A stretch of 50,978 nt of DNA from Atribacteria bacterium SCGC AAA255-N14 (GTDB lineage: Bacteria > Atribacterota > JS1 > SB-45 > 34-128), in NCBI GenBank assembly GCA_000405345.1, contig ASPC01000004.1:1-50978 (forward strand). Reading direction: 5' to 3'. The notes under the pieces were generated by a model that was not told the DNA's origin, did no database searches, and saw nothing but the letters and a program-made list of their open reading frames with translations. Within the stretch, counting starts at the first letter, position 1; every line of letters begins with the position of its first letter. Positions 16,845-25,002 of the stretch are shown one piece after another. The translations under genes were made by a program, and so were the position numbers.

Positions 16845-16928
16845 CTACTGCGAGTCCAAGAATTGATACAGCAAAATAATTCCTAACATTAAAACAGTAG
16901 CTCCTATCGCTTTCAGAAAAGTACCCAT
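16845..16928 (-). CDS. possible 27-aa single-span membrane peptide
   Basis: MGTFLKAIGATVLMLGIILLYQF... has one hydrophobic helix. GTGGAAAAA precedes the ATG, but there is no strong ribosome binding site. It resembles in style the other micro-membrane proteins of this window (for example 28671-28775). Confidence 0.35.
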   Translation of the reverse strand: MGTFLKAIGATVLMLGIILLYQFLDSQ

Positions 16929-16991
16929 TTTTTCCACTTTCTTAATTAAATAACTTAAAATATATCTTTGAGTTTTGCATTTTTGGAAAAA

Positions 16992-17384
16992 TCAAAAAAG
17001 TTTCCAAGTGTTTCCAATTTTATTTAATTCGGCATAAACATACTTACTATTATTTTCAGTTACCCCACATGCACTTACGGACATACTCCCATTACAGGTT
17101 ACATATGCATAATTACCGGAAATAGAGATATCGATAATATTGACAGAGGCATTTATTGTTACATAACCACAGAGTATTTCTAAAGTATTGATATCTGATT
17201 CAAAATCACATGTTGCACCATACATCTCTGATCCATAAACACAACAAATTTTGGCCTTACTCCGATTTTGATTATTGAAATCCCAAAAGTAATCCTTAAT
17301 AACATTTTCTTCTTTCGCTTCATCATTATTAATAGTTGGAACTATCATCCCCCACACCCGGCCAGAAAAATTATCATTAATGAA
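16992..17384 (-). pseudogene. lipoprotein remnant with frameshifted signal peptide
   Basis: The body ('NDEAKEENVIKDYFWDFNNQ', then 'NIIDISISGNYAYVTCNGS' and 'YVYAELNKIGNTWKLF') looks like a secreted NTF2/DUF4440-type fold with an N-terminal helix. Just upstream, in the neighbouring frame, the sequence encodes 'LMIIFLAGCGG', a lipobox, ending at a G5 run. One inserted G would join the lipobox to the body. The start of the signal peptide is replaced by a REP-like hairpin at 17385-17410. So this was a lipoprotein that lost its 5' end and frame. Confidence 0.5.
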
Positions 17385-17460
17385 ACTCCTCACAGCAGAG
17401 CTACGAGGTATCAATTCCTCCTAAAACAAACTAATTGATCGCAGCAGAGCTGCGGGGAAT
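17385..17460 (-). repeat. pair of REP-like palindromes
   Basis: On the minus strand two related units follow each other: TTCCCCGCAGCTCTGCTGCG and ATACCTCGTAGCTCTGCTGT. Both have the GCTCTGC loop and near-palindromic C/G-rich arms typical of REP sequences mobilised by RayT (IS200-like) transposases. No RayT gene is in the window. Confidence 0.5.
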
Positions 17461-17871
17461 TAAACCCTAAGAGATTAAAAATGCTACTAATAAGAAATAT
17501 TTTCTTTTTATCACAATAGAACTTCCTTAATATTTTTTAAAATTAGATTAAATACAGAGGAACATCCGGCAATTCAGGCAAGTCAGAAAGACAACCAGAT
17601 TGTCTTTGGACATGAAACGTAAGCCACAAATGTTCCTCTATCCATATGTCTTTATTCTGGCAAAAAGAAACTCATTTTGCTATCCTAATAATTCAGGTTA
17701 TTCTATAATTGGTTGTTATTTTTTAATTATAGACCTCTATAATTTTTATAATCTCTTTCCAAATATAATTCTTGATTATCATATAACCTTCAAAATCAAT
17801 TAAAAAATATATCCGAAGTAATGAATCAGTTGTCAATAATAAAGATGCGACCACTTTTCTTCAATATTTTA
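17461..17871. other. gene-free stretch with one structured palindrome
   Basis: No gene supported. At 17557-17640 outer arms AGAGGAACAT/ATGTTCCTCT enclose an inner hairpin AAAGACAA(CCAGA)TTGTCTTT. The layout suggests a small non-autonomous element or structured RNA. Otherwise AT-rich and unremarkable. Confidence 0.5.
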
Positions 17872-19332
17872 TTAGTACTCAGCAATAACAAAATCAGCAT
17901 AATCAGCATAAATTTGTATATCTTGCTCCATCTTTGAAAGTATAAATTTTATATAATTATATATTTCATATATGGAAACACACGTATCCATATTAGAATC
18001 AGCAGGATAGGGATATACTTCATCATAACCACAACCAATGCAAAAAGCTGCGGTGAAATACCCATAAGAACCTTCTATTACATTTTCTATTCCTGGTATT
18101 GGTTCAGATGGATCTATATATCCTTCAATTTCTTCAGGTGGTAAGGGAATATCTTCGCAGCTTATGCTAGTCTGGTCATGAGAACATGAGCATAAAACTT
18201 TATATTGATTATTAGTAAGAGGATCTTTTGATAAGCTTTGTGAGAAGGTATAAATCACGTTATCATTAAATTCAACTAATTCATCATAAACACTTTCTCC
18301 TTTGCCGATAAAATCACCTGAATAACAACAATCGAGCAAGACGACTTTTATACCTGGAATAGAGCTTAAGACCTTCTCTAATTCATCTACACTAATGAGC
18401 GAACTTTCACCGATTATACCAATATAAGGTAAATCATATAGCTTTGAATCAGTAGGGCATAAATACGAAGTGTCATTACCTCTAAATCCATGTCCCCTAA
18501 AATAAAAATATGAAGTATCATTGCTATCTGCCCCAGCAAAAGTAGATTCAATACCTTGTAATATAGCTGATTTCGTTGCCCTAGTGTCTTTAAGTTTTAA
18601 AATAGATGAAAATTCAGTATTTAACGAACCAAATTTACACTGATTAAGTACTTGATATACTCTATCAACATCATATGACGGGCTTACTAAGTCTCCATTG
18701 GTAAAATCAAAATTTTCATAATCACCTACTCCTACTAAAAATGCCCGATACTCAGTTTTATTTTGTTCTACTGGCACTTCTATAAAAGTAAGCTGCTTTC
18801 CTGGTACATCTATGATAGCAATATATTTTTGGCCAGACTGAGGACAAAAATCCGAGTGGGCCTCAGCGGCCATTGCCAATCCATTGGGAGGATAACCATT
18901 GGTAAAATGCCATATAGCATTTTGAATATACTCTGCGCTATAATATCCCTTATTATTTATAATCCAGTTAACCTTTGGCCAATCTATACCATATCGATTA
19001 GAGGGATTATAACTACAATATACATATCCTTGATACCATTCGTCGGTTTCAATGGATGTCTCTTTATCAGCACACCAGCCAGTCCAATTACCATCATATA
19101 TATCATAATCAGAGCCAACATATTTAAGCTCTATAATAAAATTACTTTCAAAGTATGCAGTCTTCACTTTTATATTTATTGAATATGGGGGTAAATTACA
19201 AATATCGCAAATCTCAGGACTTGTACTCGGGGGAATCACCCAATCAATAATTCCTGAAAAATTACACCCCGCTAAGGGAATAATTAACAAAACAACTAAA
19301 ATCACAACTTTAAGAGAGCAACATTTTCTCAT
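17872..19332 (-). CDS. lipoprotein with thioester-like domain and caspase-like (C14) protease domain
   Basis: A 486-aa protein with lipobox PLAGC (Cys23) and AAAGGAGG before the ATG. Residues about 40-190 hold 'GWCADKE' (Cys87) and 'YIQNAIWHFTNG' (Gln137). These match the two signature motifs of surface thioester (TQXA/TED) domains, which form a Cys-Gln bond and attach covalently to host or surface amines. Residues about 205-486 are a peptidase C14 domain: 'AFLVGVGDYENF', catalytic His281 in 'FRGHGF' and Cys336 in 'LLDCCYSGDF'. Both catalytic residues are present. The order suggests a surface-anchored protease that can couple to amines. The caspase call is confident; the thioester call is motif-based. 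Confidence 0.85.
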   Translation of the reverse strand: MRKCCSLKVVILVVLLIIPLAGCNFSGIIDWVIPPSTSPEICDICNLPPYSINIKVKTAYFESNFIIELKYVGSDYDIYDGNWTGWCADKETSIETDEWYQGYVYCSYNPSNRYGIDWPKVNWIINNKGYYSAEYIQNAIWHFTNGYPPNGLAMAAEAHSDFCPQSGQKYIAIIDVPGKQLTFIEVPVEQNKTEYRAFLVGVGDYENFDFTNGDLVSPSYDVDRVYQVLNQCKFGSLNTEFSSILKLKDTRATKSAILQGIESTFAGADSNDTSYFYFRGHGFRGNDTSYLCPTDSKLYDLPYIGIIGESSLISVDELEKVLSSIPGIKVVLLDCCYSGDFIGKGESVYDELVEFNDNVIYTFSQSLSKDPLTNNQYKVLCSCSHDQTSISCEDIPLPPEEIEGYIDPSEPIPGIENVIEGSYGYFTAAFCIGCGYDEVYPYPADSNMDTCVSIYEIYNYIKFILSKMEQDIQIYADYADFVIAEY

Positions 19333-19561
19333 AATAAATAACCTCCTTTAATAATAAGAAATATTTTCTCTTCATAGATTAAACAGATTGTAATTTTTAA
19401 AATATTATTCTTTGCTTGTCATTTCCTTCTCCAATCAATATTTCCTGTAACACAAAATTATTTATTTTTTGATTTTATTAACTTGGGCTAGATAAATTAT
19501 TTTACAATATTTAACATGATGGTTATCTCCCAAAAACTAACTATTTAATAACATATTTAAC

Positions 19562-21178
19562 TTAAGCAGCAAATTTAACTTGATAGATTCTTTGAAAACT
19601 AAATAGCGATAATAAATGGTTAAATAAAAGGATAGAAAGCTCAGGTATAGGCTTATTTGCCAGCCCTTTTATCAATCTCTTACAGTTTATTGCCGATATC
19701 TTAAACCCTAAGTACACCTTTACCCGTACTTCTCCCCTTACCGGAAGATAATCTATCTTGTACCTCCTGCGAAGTACCGAGGGGATACCCTCTATCCCGG
19801 CCCTTTTTTTAGCCAGATCTTGATACTCGGAGGTTCCCATTTCAGCTATAAGCTGACAGCGGTGTAAGGTCTTCTCTGATACTTGGAAAAGGTAACTCTT
19901 TTTCTGTTTAATTACCGGACATTCTTTACGGAAGGGACAATTGTTACAGTGTTTCTTGTCAAAGTGTGCCCTATAGGATCCTTCTCTAAATTCACTGGTT
20001 ATTGGCTTATGGCCAGAAGGACATTTCTTTACCTGGTGTTTTTTCTCATCTATCGTAAATTTATCACTATTATTATTTTTACCTCCTCCTACCAGGTTAG
20101 TAGGGATCATCTTTATACCTTTGGCTCTGGCTTTTTTGTTTATCTCTTCGGAGTAATAGGCACCATCTGTTAGGAGGGTAGTATCTTCTAATTTTTCAAT
20201 TGCATCTTGTGCGAATTTCTGATCACTGTAGGTATTTTTCTGTAAGTCATAGCCTTCTATCATCCGATTATTATCATCAAACTTCTCTATGAGATTGGCG
20301 GTATAACCGATGTGTTTCTTCTTCCCCTTCCTGCGGTAGGTGGCATCGGGATCGGTAGGGTTTTGCAGGGAGTTAGGGGCTATCTCTTTAGAGACCTTTA
20401 TACCACGTTTATGAGTTTGTTCTTTTAACATGCGGGCAAGGAGTTTAAACTCTTTAGTATTTCTTATCTCTTTATCTTTTCTGTAGAGATAATAGAGCCT
20501 TAAACCATCTCTTAGTACTTTTCTAATTTTACTATTTAAGTCTTTATCTCTGGAACGGTAGATGGTATCATTATGATGGTTTTTATCTAAATATGGTTTA
20601 AACCTTTCCGGTAGTTTATCTATTACCTTTATCAGTCGGGAAACAGTAGTATATATTATTTCTAAACGAGATAATTTTTTACAAGAGGAGCTAATCATCA
20701 GGGAATCCATGCGGAAGTTTTTGCCTTCTATGTTAAGTAGCTTAGAGAATGTCTTCGCTTGAGTCTCTATCTCTTCCTGGATAAGGTCAATACCGTATTC
20801 CTGGTTGTATTTGTATACCGCTGCCCGAAAGTTGGTCAGACTGTTTTTGGATATCGGCTGTTCTTGAAAGCTGGTCGTATGTAGGGCATATTGATACCTG
20901 ATATCAAACATTAGAGAATTAAAGGCTTCTTCATCTGATTGGTTAAATATATCCCTTAAGATGAGGAGTCCGAAATAGACGTTTACCGGATTGTTAGGCC
21001 GGGAGGGCGGATTATTACTATATAGTATGCTAAATCGGTCTTCCCCTATAAAAGGAAATATCTTTTTGTTAAAGATTTCTGCCCAGGAGTTATTGAGATA
21101 TTTTCTTTCTCTTTCGGTAAGCGATAATAGGGAATCATCGAAGGCCATTTGTTGGGCCTTATTTAGATGAAAGGACAT
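19562..21178 (-). CDS. IS1182-family transposase
   Basis: A 538-aa DDE transposase of full length. It has an N-terminal DUF772-like domain ('NPVNVYFGLLILRDIFNQSD' and 'DIRYQYALHTT') and DDE core motifs 'FRMDSLMISS' (about 156), 'LLTDGAYYSEE' (about 341) and the E motif in 'RAGIEGIPSVLRRRY' (about 466). A CPSGH/CNNCPFRKECP zinc-like cluster lies between. AGGAGGG lies before the ATG. No frameshift is seen, so it may be active. I could not define convincing terminal inverted repeats in the AT-rich flanks. A degenerate relative lies at 15300-15440. Confidence 0.92.
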   Translation of the reverse strand: MSFHLNKAQQMAFDDSLLSLTERERKYLNNSWAEIFNKKIFPFIGEDRFSILYSNNPPSRPNNPVNVYFGLLILRDIFNQSDEEAFNSLMFDIRYQYALHTTSFQEQPISKNSLTNFRAAVYKYNQEYGIDLIQEEIETQAKTFSKLLNIEGKNFRMDSLMISSSCKKLSRLEIIYTTVSRLIKVIDKLPERFKPYLDKNHHNDTIYRSRDKDLNSKIRKVLRDGLRLYYLYRKDKEIRNTKEFKLLARMLKEQTHKRGIKVSKEIAPNSLQNPTDPDATYRRKGKKKHIGYTANLIEKFDDNNRMIEGYDLQKNTYSDQKFAQDAIEKLEDTTLLTDGAYYSEEINKKARAKGIKMIPTNLVGGGKNNNSDKFTIDEKKHQVKKCPSGHKPITSEFREGSYRAHFDKKHCNNCPFRKECPVIKQKKSYLFQVSEKTLHRCQLIAEMGTSEYQDLAKKRAGIEGIPSVLRRRYKIDYLPVRGEVRVKVYLGFKISAINCKRLIKGLANKPIPELSILLFNHLLSLFSFQRIYQVKFAA

Positions 21179-21403
21179 GGTTACCCTCCTTATTCGCTAG
21201 TATTTTTATGACTTATTATACCATAAAACGCAAGTAAAATAAAGGGTTTTAGCCATTTTTGCTATTTATTTTTCAAGGTGCTATTAAGTAAAATAATTTA
21301 AATATCTTGATTAGTATTATTTGCTATTATTTGTAATATTTTTGAAATATGAGTACTTTAGGTACTTTTTGGGTTGTAATCACATGATAATTTATTTATT
21401 AAG

Positions 21404-22111
21404 TTATTCGCTAATTTTCTCAATCAAAGCCAGAAGTTTCAGGAATTCTGCGTTTTTAGAAATTTTTGTTTCCAATATAGTTCTATTAGAAATACTCTCT
21501 CCATAAAATGTTTCATTAGCATCGTTATTTTCTTTAATAGTTGAACCCTGAAGGGAACCAGCATCAAAATAGAGACCTTTAGTTATAGAATAGGAATATA
21601 TGGGAGCATTAAAGTCAGAGTCTATTTCCGCTGAAACAGACCTTCCTATAGGACCAACTGTCCAAGCTAAAGTACCTCCAAATTTAAAAGTATTTTTCAT
21701 AAATGCTTCAACACCTTGCCTATTATTGATAACAAGAATAAGATCAATAGATTGAATGCCCATTTTTAAACCTATACCGGCACTTTTAATTTTCAGAAAA
21801 GCTGGTCCATGCCATACACCTGTCTTATTATCCCTTCTAAGTACTAGACCATCCCCTTTTTGTCCACCTATGCCGAAAATTGCTACTTCCGTTATAGAGG
21901 GAAATATAGCTATTCCTTCCGCTCTTTTTAGAAGTCCTTTAAATAATCCACTATCTAGTGAAGATGACATCTCCTCCAATGCCTTAATAGTTTCATTAAT
22001 TATTTCTGACGGCATAGCTTGAGCTGCACAAATTATAAGCTCCTGAGAAAAAAATAATAATAATGATAGAACAACAATAAGAAATAAGAATTTATTTTTC
22101 CGAATAACCAT
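21404..22111 (-). CDS. SYLF-domain (Ysc84-like) secreted lipid-binding protein
   Basis: A 235-aa protein with an N-terminal signal peptide ('FLFLIVVLSLLLFFSQELIICAAQA'). Residues about 35-225 form a SYLF domain: 'GIAIFPSITEVAIFGIGGQKGDGLVLRR' (read in parts), 'WHGPAFLKIKSAGIGLKMG', and 'LILVINNRQGVEAFM'. SYLF proteins bind phosphoinositides in eukaryotes; bacterial ones are envelope proteins of unclear role. GGGAGG lies upstream of the ATG. It lies next to IS1182 and upstream on the same strand of no obvious partner. Confidence 0.85.
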   Translation of the reverse strand: MVIRKNKFLFLIVVLSLLLFFSQELIICAAQAMPSEIINETIKALEEMSSSLDSGLFKGLLKRAEGIAIFPSITEVAIFGIGGQKGDGLVLRRDNKTGVWHGPAFLKIKSAGIGLKMGIQSIDLILVINNRQGVEAFMKNTFKFGGTLAWTVGPIGRSVSAEIDSDFNAPIYSYSITKGLYFDAGSLQGSTIKENNDANETFYGESISNRTILETKISKNAEFLKLLALIEKISE

Positions 22112-22401
22112 CTTTTTAACCTCCCTTAAAATAAGATTTATTTTGTAATTTTTGTTTAGCGCCAGCTATATAGGAAACATGACATTTAAAAAATATTATA
22201 TCCATGAAGCCATTTAGTTATTACTCTGATCAACACAAAATATTTAAAATAATAAAATATTGATAATATTAATCTTATTTTTAAATTACAATTTTATATT
22301 TTTTGTCATACGGGAGGGGTAGCCCTTGACATTAAACACTGTACATAAAAAAATTAAAATCTCTAACGTTAAAGACTCCCTTTAAAGATGACCCCAAAGA
22401 T
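22112..22401. other. intergenic stretch with no recognised element
   Basis: AT-rich sequence upstream of the SYLF gene. I see no gene, clear promoter or terminator. Confidence 0.4.
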
Positions 22402-22773
22402 TTATTTATCTTCTTCTGAATGTCCTTCGTGCAATCCCTTCCCAAACTCCCTGGCTGCTTTTCTTGCCATTTCTTTCATTTTTTGTTGTCGCCAACTTAC
22501 CAACAAAATAAATCCCAAAACAATTAAAGGAATGCCGATGACACTCCCCCAGCAGGAGCTGGGGGCTTCTTTTGGCTACAAGCGAAAAACGAGCTTGAGC
22601 CCTTCGGGCTGCCGCTACATCTCCAGACAGGAGTCTGGAGTTTTATGCGGCTCAATAATGGCACCAATAATAGTGAAACAAAAAAAATAGCCCCTATTTA
22701 TTTTAAAATTTTCAATTAGCACTAATAAAATAAAAATTTGACTCCGTTTTTCCTACCTTTTGAGATTGCTCAT
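22402..22773 (-). pseudogene. small membrane-protein gene with in-frame stop and a palindromic insertion
   Basis: From ATG 22773 (GGAGGG upstream) the frame reads MSNLKR, then a TAG, then continues open to 'YFFCFTIIGAII'. A roughly 113-bp palindromic element then interrupts it, and after the element it resumes as 'GIPLIVLGFILLVSW' and ends 'KAAREFGKGLHEGHSEEDK'. Removing the insertion restores a protein with a membrane hairpin and a charged C-terminal helix. The two lesions make it a pseudogene. Confidence 0.6.
22538..22651 (-). mobile_element. IS200/IS605-type non-autonomous element (PATE/MITE-like)
   Basis: On the minus strand three hairpins follow one another: CTCCAGACTCCTGTCTGGAG, GCAGCCCGAAGGGCTC, and CCCCCAGCTCCTGCTGGGGG, joined by CAAGCTCG-TTTTT-CGCTTG. 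The GCGGCAGCCCGAAGGGC block and terminal GAAGCCCCC hairpin ending GTGTCAT resemble the right end and omega-RNA 3' region of TnpB-carrying IS200/IS605 elements. No TnpA or TnpB is present, so it would be mobilised in trans. It interrupts a small gene, giving precise edges to about 2 nt. Confidence 0.6.
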
Positions 22774-22902
22774 TTCTCCCTCCTGTCTAAGGTCCAGGGT
22801 AATCATACACGATCGAATGTTTCTGTATAATACCTCCTCCCGTCATTGTCTCAGCACGTCTAATTTACCTTGCTGTTAGATCTGTTAAGTTGATTGCGTG
22901 GG

Positions 22903-23235
22903 TTACTTGGTATCCTGCTGCGAACCTAGAGAACCAAGAAGCGCACCCAATCCCAACAAGACTACAGGAAATAAGCTAAAAAAATTGAAACCCAGAATTA
23001 GCACAATACCTACCGCAGCTAACCCCATGAGTACAGCACCAATTATGGGTTTGGTTATGACTATCCCTGCTCCGATTAACCCTGCAATTGGTAGCCCGAG
23101 GCTTAAGAACTTTAGAGTAGCGCCTGCTCCGGCTTCCCCCACATCCGCCATACTTCCCATGCCGTATCCGACTACCCCAAGAATTAACGCTATTAATCCG
23201 CCGATAATCCCTAAGACAAGTGCTCCTACTTTCAT
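22903..23235 (-). CDS. four-span small membrane protein
   Basis: A 110-aa protein with four predicted hydrophobic helices separated by glycine-rich turns ('LVLGIIGGLIALILGVVGYG', 'LGLPIAGLIGAGIVI', 'IIGAVLMGLAAVGIVLILG', 'LFPVVLLGLGALLGSLG'). AGGAGG lies 7 nt before the ATG. It is of the DUF4064-like type, of unknown function. It is probably co-expressed with the upstream genes at 23363 and 23944, in a cluster including zinc-ribbon and SPFH proteins, a combination seen in membrane-stress modules. Confidence 0.75.
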   Translation of the reverse strand: MKVGALVLGIIGGLIALILGVVGYGMGSMADVGEAGAGATLKFLSLGLPIAGLIGAGIVITKPIIGAVLMGLAAVGIVLILGFNFFSLFPVVLLGLGALLGSLGSQQDTK

Positions 23236-23362
23236 TGTAATCCTCCTTATTTATTTAATAGAGGTTAGAAAATATAGGAATTCACATCTTCATATTTCTA
23301 CCTTTTAGTTTTTCTAAATTCGTAAAGTCCAATTTTTTCTACCGCATCTTTTCCTAATTTTT

Positions 23363-23863
23363 TTACGATTTTGCTTGAAGCATTTTTCTTTCTTTAAAAT
23401 TTGGGTCCATTTTTAGTAAAGCAGCATTGTAAATTATATTTGCCAAGCTATCTATTGCTATAAATTCTTCATACTGTGCCATATTTTTACACTTTTCTCT
23501 TACAAGAGCTTTCAACTCTGAACCGGTTTTCCCAGTTATTGTAGCAAAAAAGCCTCGCTCCATACATTCCAATCGTGTAAATAAAACAACATTTCCAAAT
23601 ATTTGAGCCCTGTAATATATTTCGAATTTTTTAAAATTGGACTTTGTTGCTTTTACCTTAAGCATCTTAGTAGCTTCTTGGTTAAAGAGTAACCCGCCGC
23701 TAATATACTCATCCATACTAATGTCAAGGTTAGGAAAATTACTTTTTTCACATTCGGCTTTAATATAGTCATAGAATGTTTCCTGATAACCTTCTGCATT
23801 TTCATACATTACTGTCCAAGTTTCTTCTTCATAAATAGATTTAAAATCAAATCGATCCGCCAT
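23363..23863 (-). CDS. conserved-looking hypothetical protein, 166 aa
   Basis: No signal peptide or membrane helix. It is rich in aromatic and charged residues ('DFKSIYEEETWTVMYENAEG', 'RAQIFGNVVLFTRLECMERG'), with a mixed alpha/beta look. I do not recognise a family. AAAGGAG precedes the ATG. It lies 80 nt downstream of the zinc-ribbon gene on the same strand. Confidence 0.65.
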   Translation of the reverse strand: MADRFDFKSIYEEETWTVMYENAEGYQETFYDYIKAECEKSNFPNLDISMDEYISGGLLFNQEATKMLKVKATKSNFKKFEIYYRAQIFGNVVLFTRLECMERGFFATITGKTGSELKALVREKCKNMAQYEEFIAIDSLANIIYNAALLKMDPNFKERKMLQAKS

Positions 23864-23943
23864 GTTAATCTCCTTTATTTTTTTAATAATTTCAATTTAT
23901 AGACTTTATTGAAATTTGCCTTTTTATTGTACCCCCCTTTTTT

Positions 23944-24786
23944 TTACTCAATACTAATTTTCCCAAAAAAACTGAAAGATATATTTTTCCCAATCACATC
24001 ACTATTCAGCGATTTCAATATAGCTTCAACTTTTTTGAGTTTATTAAGTAATTCGTTATAATATGATTTGGATTTTCCTTTTTCCAAATGAATCTTTGCG
24101 TGTAAGTAAAAATATTCTAGTACTTCCTTATTATTGTAAAAACTACCAAATTCAAAAATATTCATAAGAGAAATATATGGTGGGTCATAATCTTTTTTAT
24201 TTTTTTCTAAAAGATTATTCAGTTGGTTCTTCAGGTATTCAAACGCTTTTAATAAATATTTTTTTAAGCATTCTTCAGACTCAGGATCTAATATGCTCAT
24301 TTTACGTGCTATTTTAAAAGCAAATAATGCATTTTTTATCTCATTTCCATAAATACAATTTTTAGTTCCAAGAACAACTATGTTGTTTGCAATTTTATTC
24401 GCAGCATCAACTACTAATTCGTTATTATCCGATAATAATTTTGCCTTTTCAATTAAATCGTATAAATTTTCAAGATGTTTAAAATCATCATATCCCAGCC
24501 AAAATTCAGCAATAGACAAATAAGTTAAAGCTATCCAGGAATTCGGGTTTTCATTTAGAATATTATTGCTAATTTTTTTTACATTAGGGTAATCTTTAAG
24601 TTTAAATGATAGATATAAATTTTTGTATACATCCACATTTTTATCTGTCTTAATCATCAAAGATTCTACTTTATCAAATGCAGAAAAATTACTATTAAAC
24701 GTCTTACAATAATCACACTTAACATATTTCGAAAGGGTGTCAACATTTAAATTAGCACCACAATTAATACAAGTAATGGAAGCCAT
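23944..24786 (-). CDS. zinc-ribbon protein with helical repeat body
   Basis: A 280-aa protein. The N-terminus is a zinc ribbon with two CxxC pairs (CINC at about 5 and CDYC at about 24). The rest is alpha-helical, with tetratricopeptide-like spacing ('NPNSWIALTYLSIAEFWLGY' and following helices), and no membrane segment. Zinc-ribbon proteins of this style often sit with SPFH/YdjI genes. The SPFH gene here lies on the other side of an inserted IS1634, so the two may once have been adjacent. Function unknown. Confidence 0.7.
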   Translation of the reverse strand: MASITCINCGANLNVDTLSKYVKCDYCKTFNSNFSAFDKVESLMIKTDKNVDVYKNLYLSFKLKDYPNVKKISNNILNENPNSWIALTYLSIAEFWLGYDDFKHLENLYDLIEKAKLLSDNNELVVDAANKIANNIVVLGTKNCIYGNEIKNALFAFKIARKMSILDPESEECLKKYLLKAFEYLKNQLNNLLEKNKKDYDPPYISLMNIFEFGSFYNNKEVLEYFYLHAKIHLEKGKSKSYYNELLNKLKKVEAILKSLNSDVIGKNISFSFFGKISIE

Positions 24787-25002
24787 AACAATCCCCTTTT
24801 AAACATATATAATTTCTCTTGATATTTAAAACCATGTTCTTTCAATCAAGAATAATATCCTTTCAACTTTATTCGTTAATTTCTTAAGTAAAGAAAAAAA
24901 TTCTTCGACTTTTTCTTTAGAAATTTTTTTATTCTAAAAAACAAAATCCTTAACCCAACTGTAAAATATGCAAAATAAAAGACACGAATCAATATATCCC
25001 TA

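Noticed and set aside
22388..22690. Plus-strand 100-aa reading frame
   Set aside because: It is antisense to a broken small membrane-protein gene and crosses the mini-element; the minus-strand reading explains it better.
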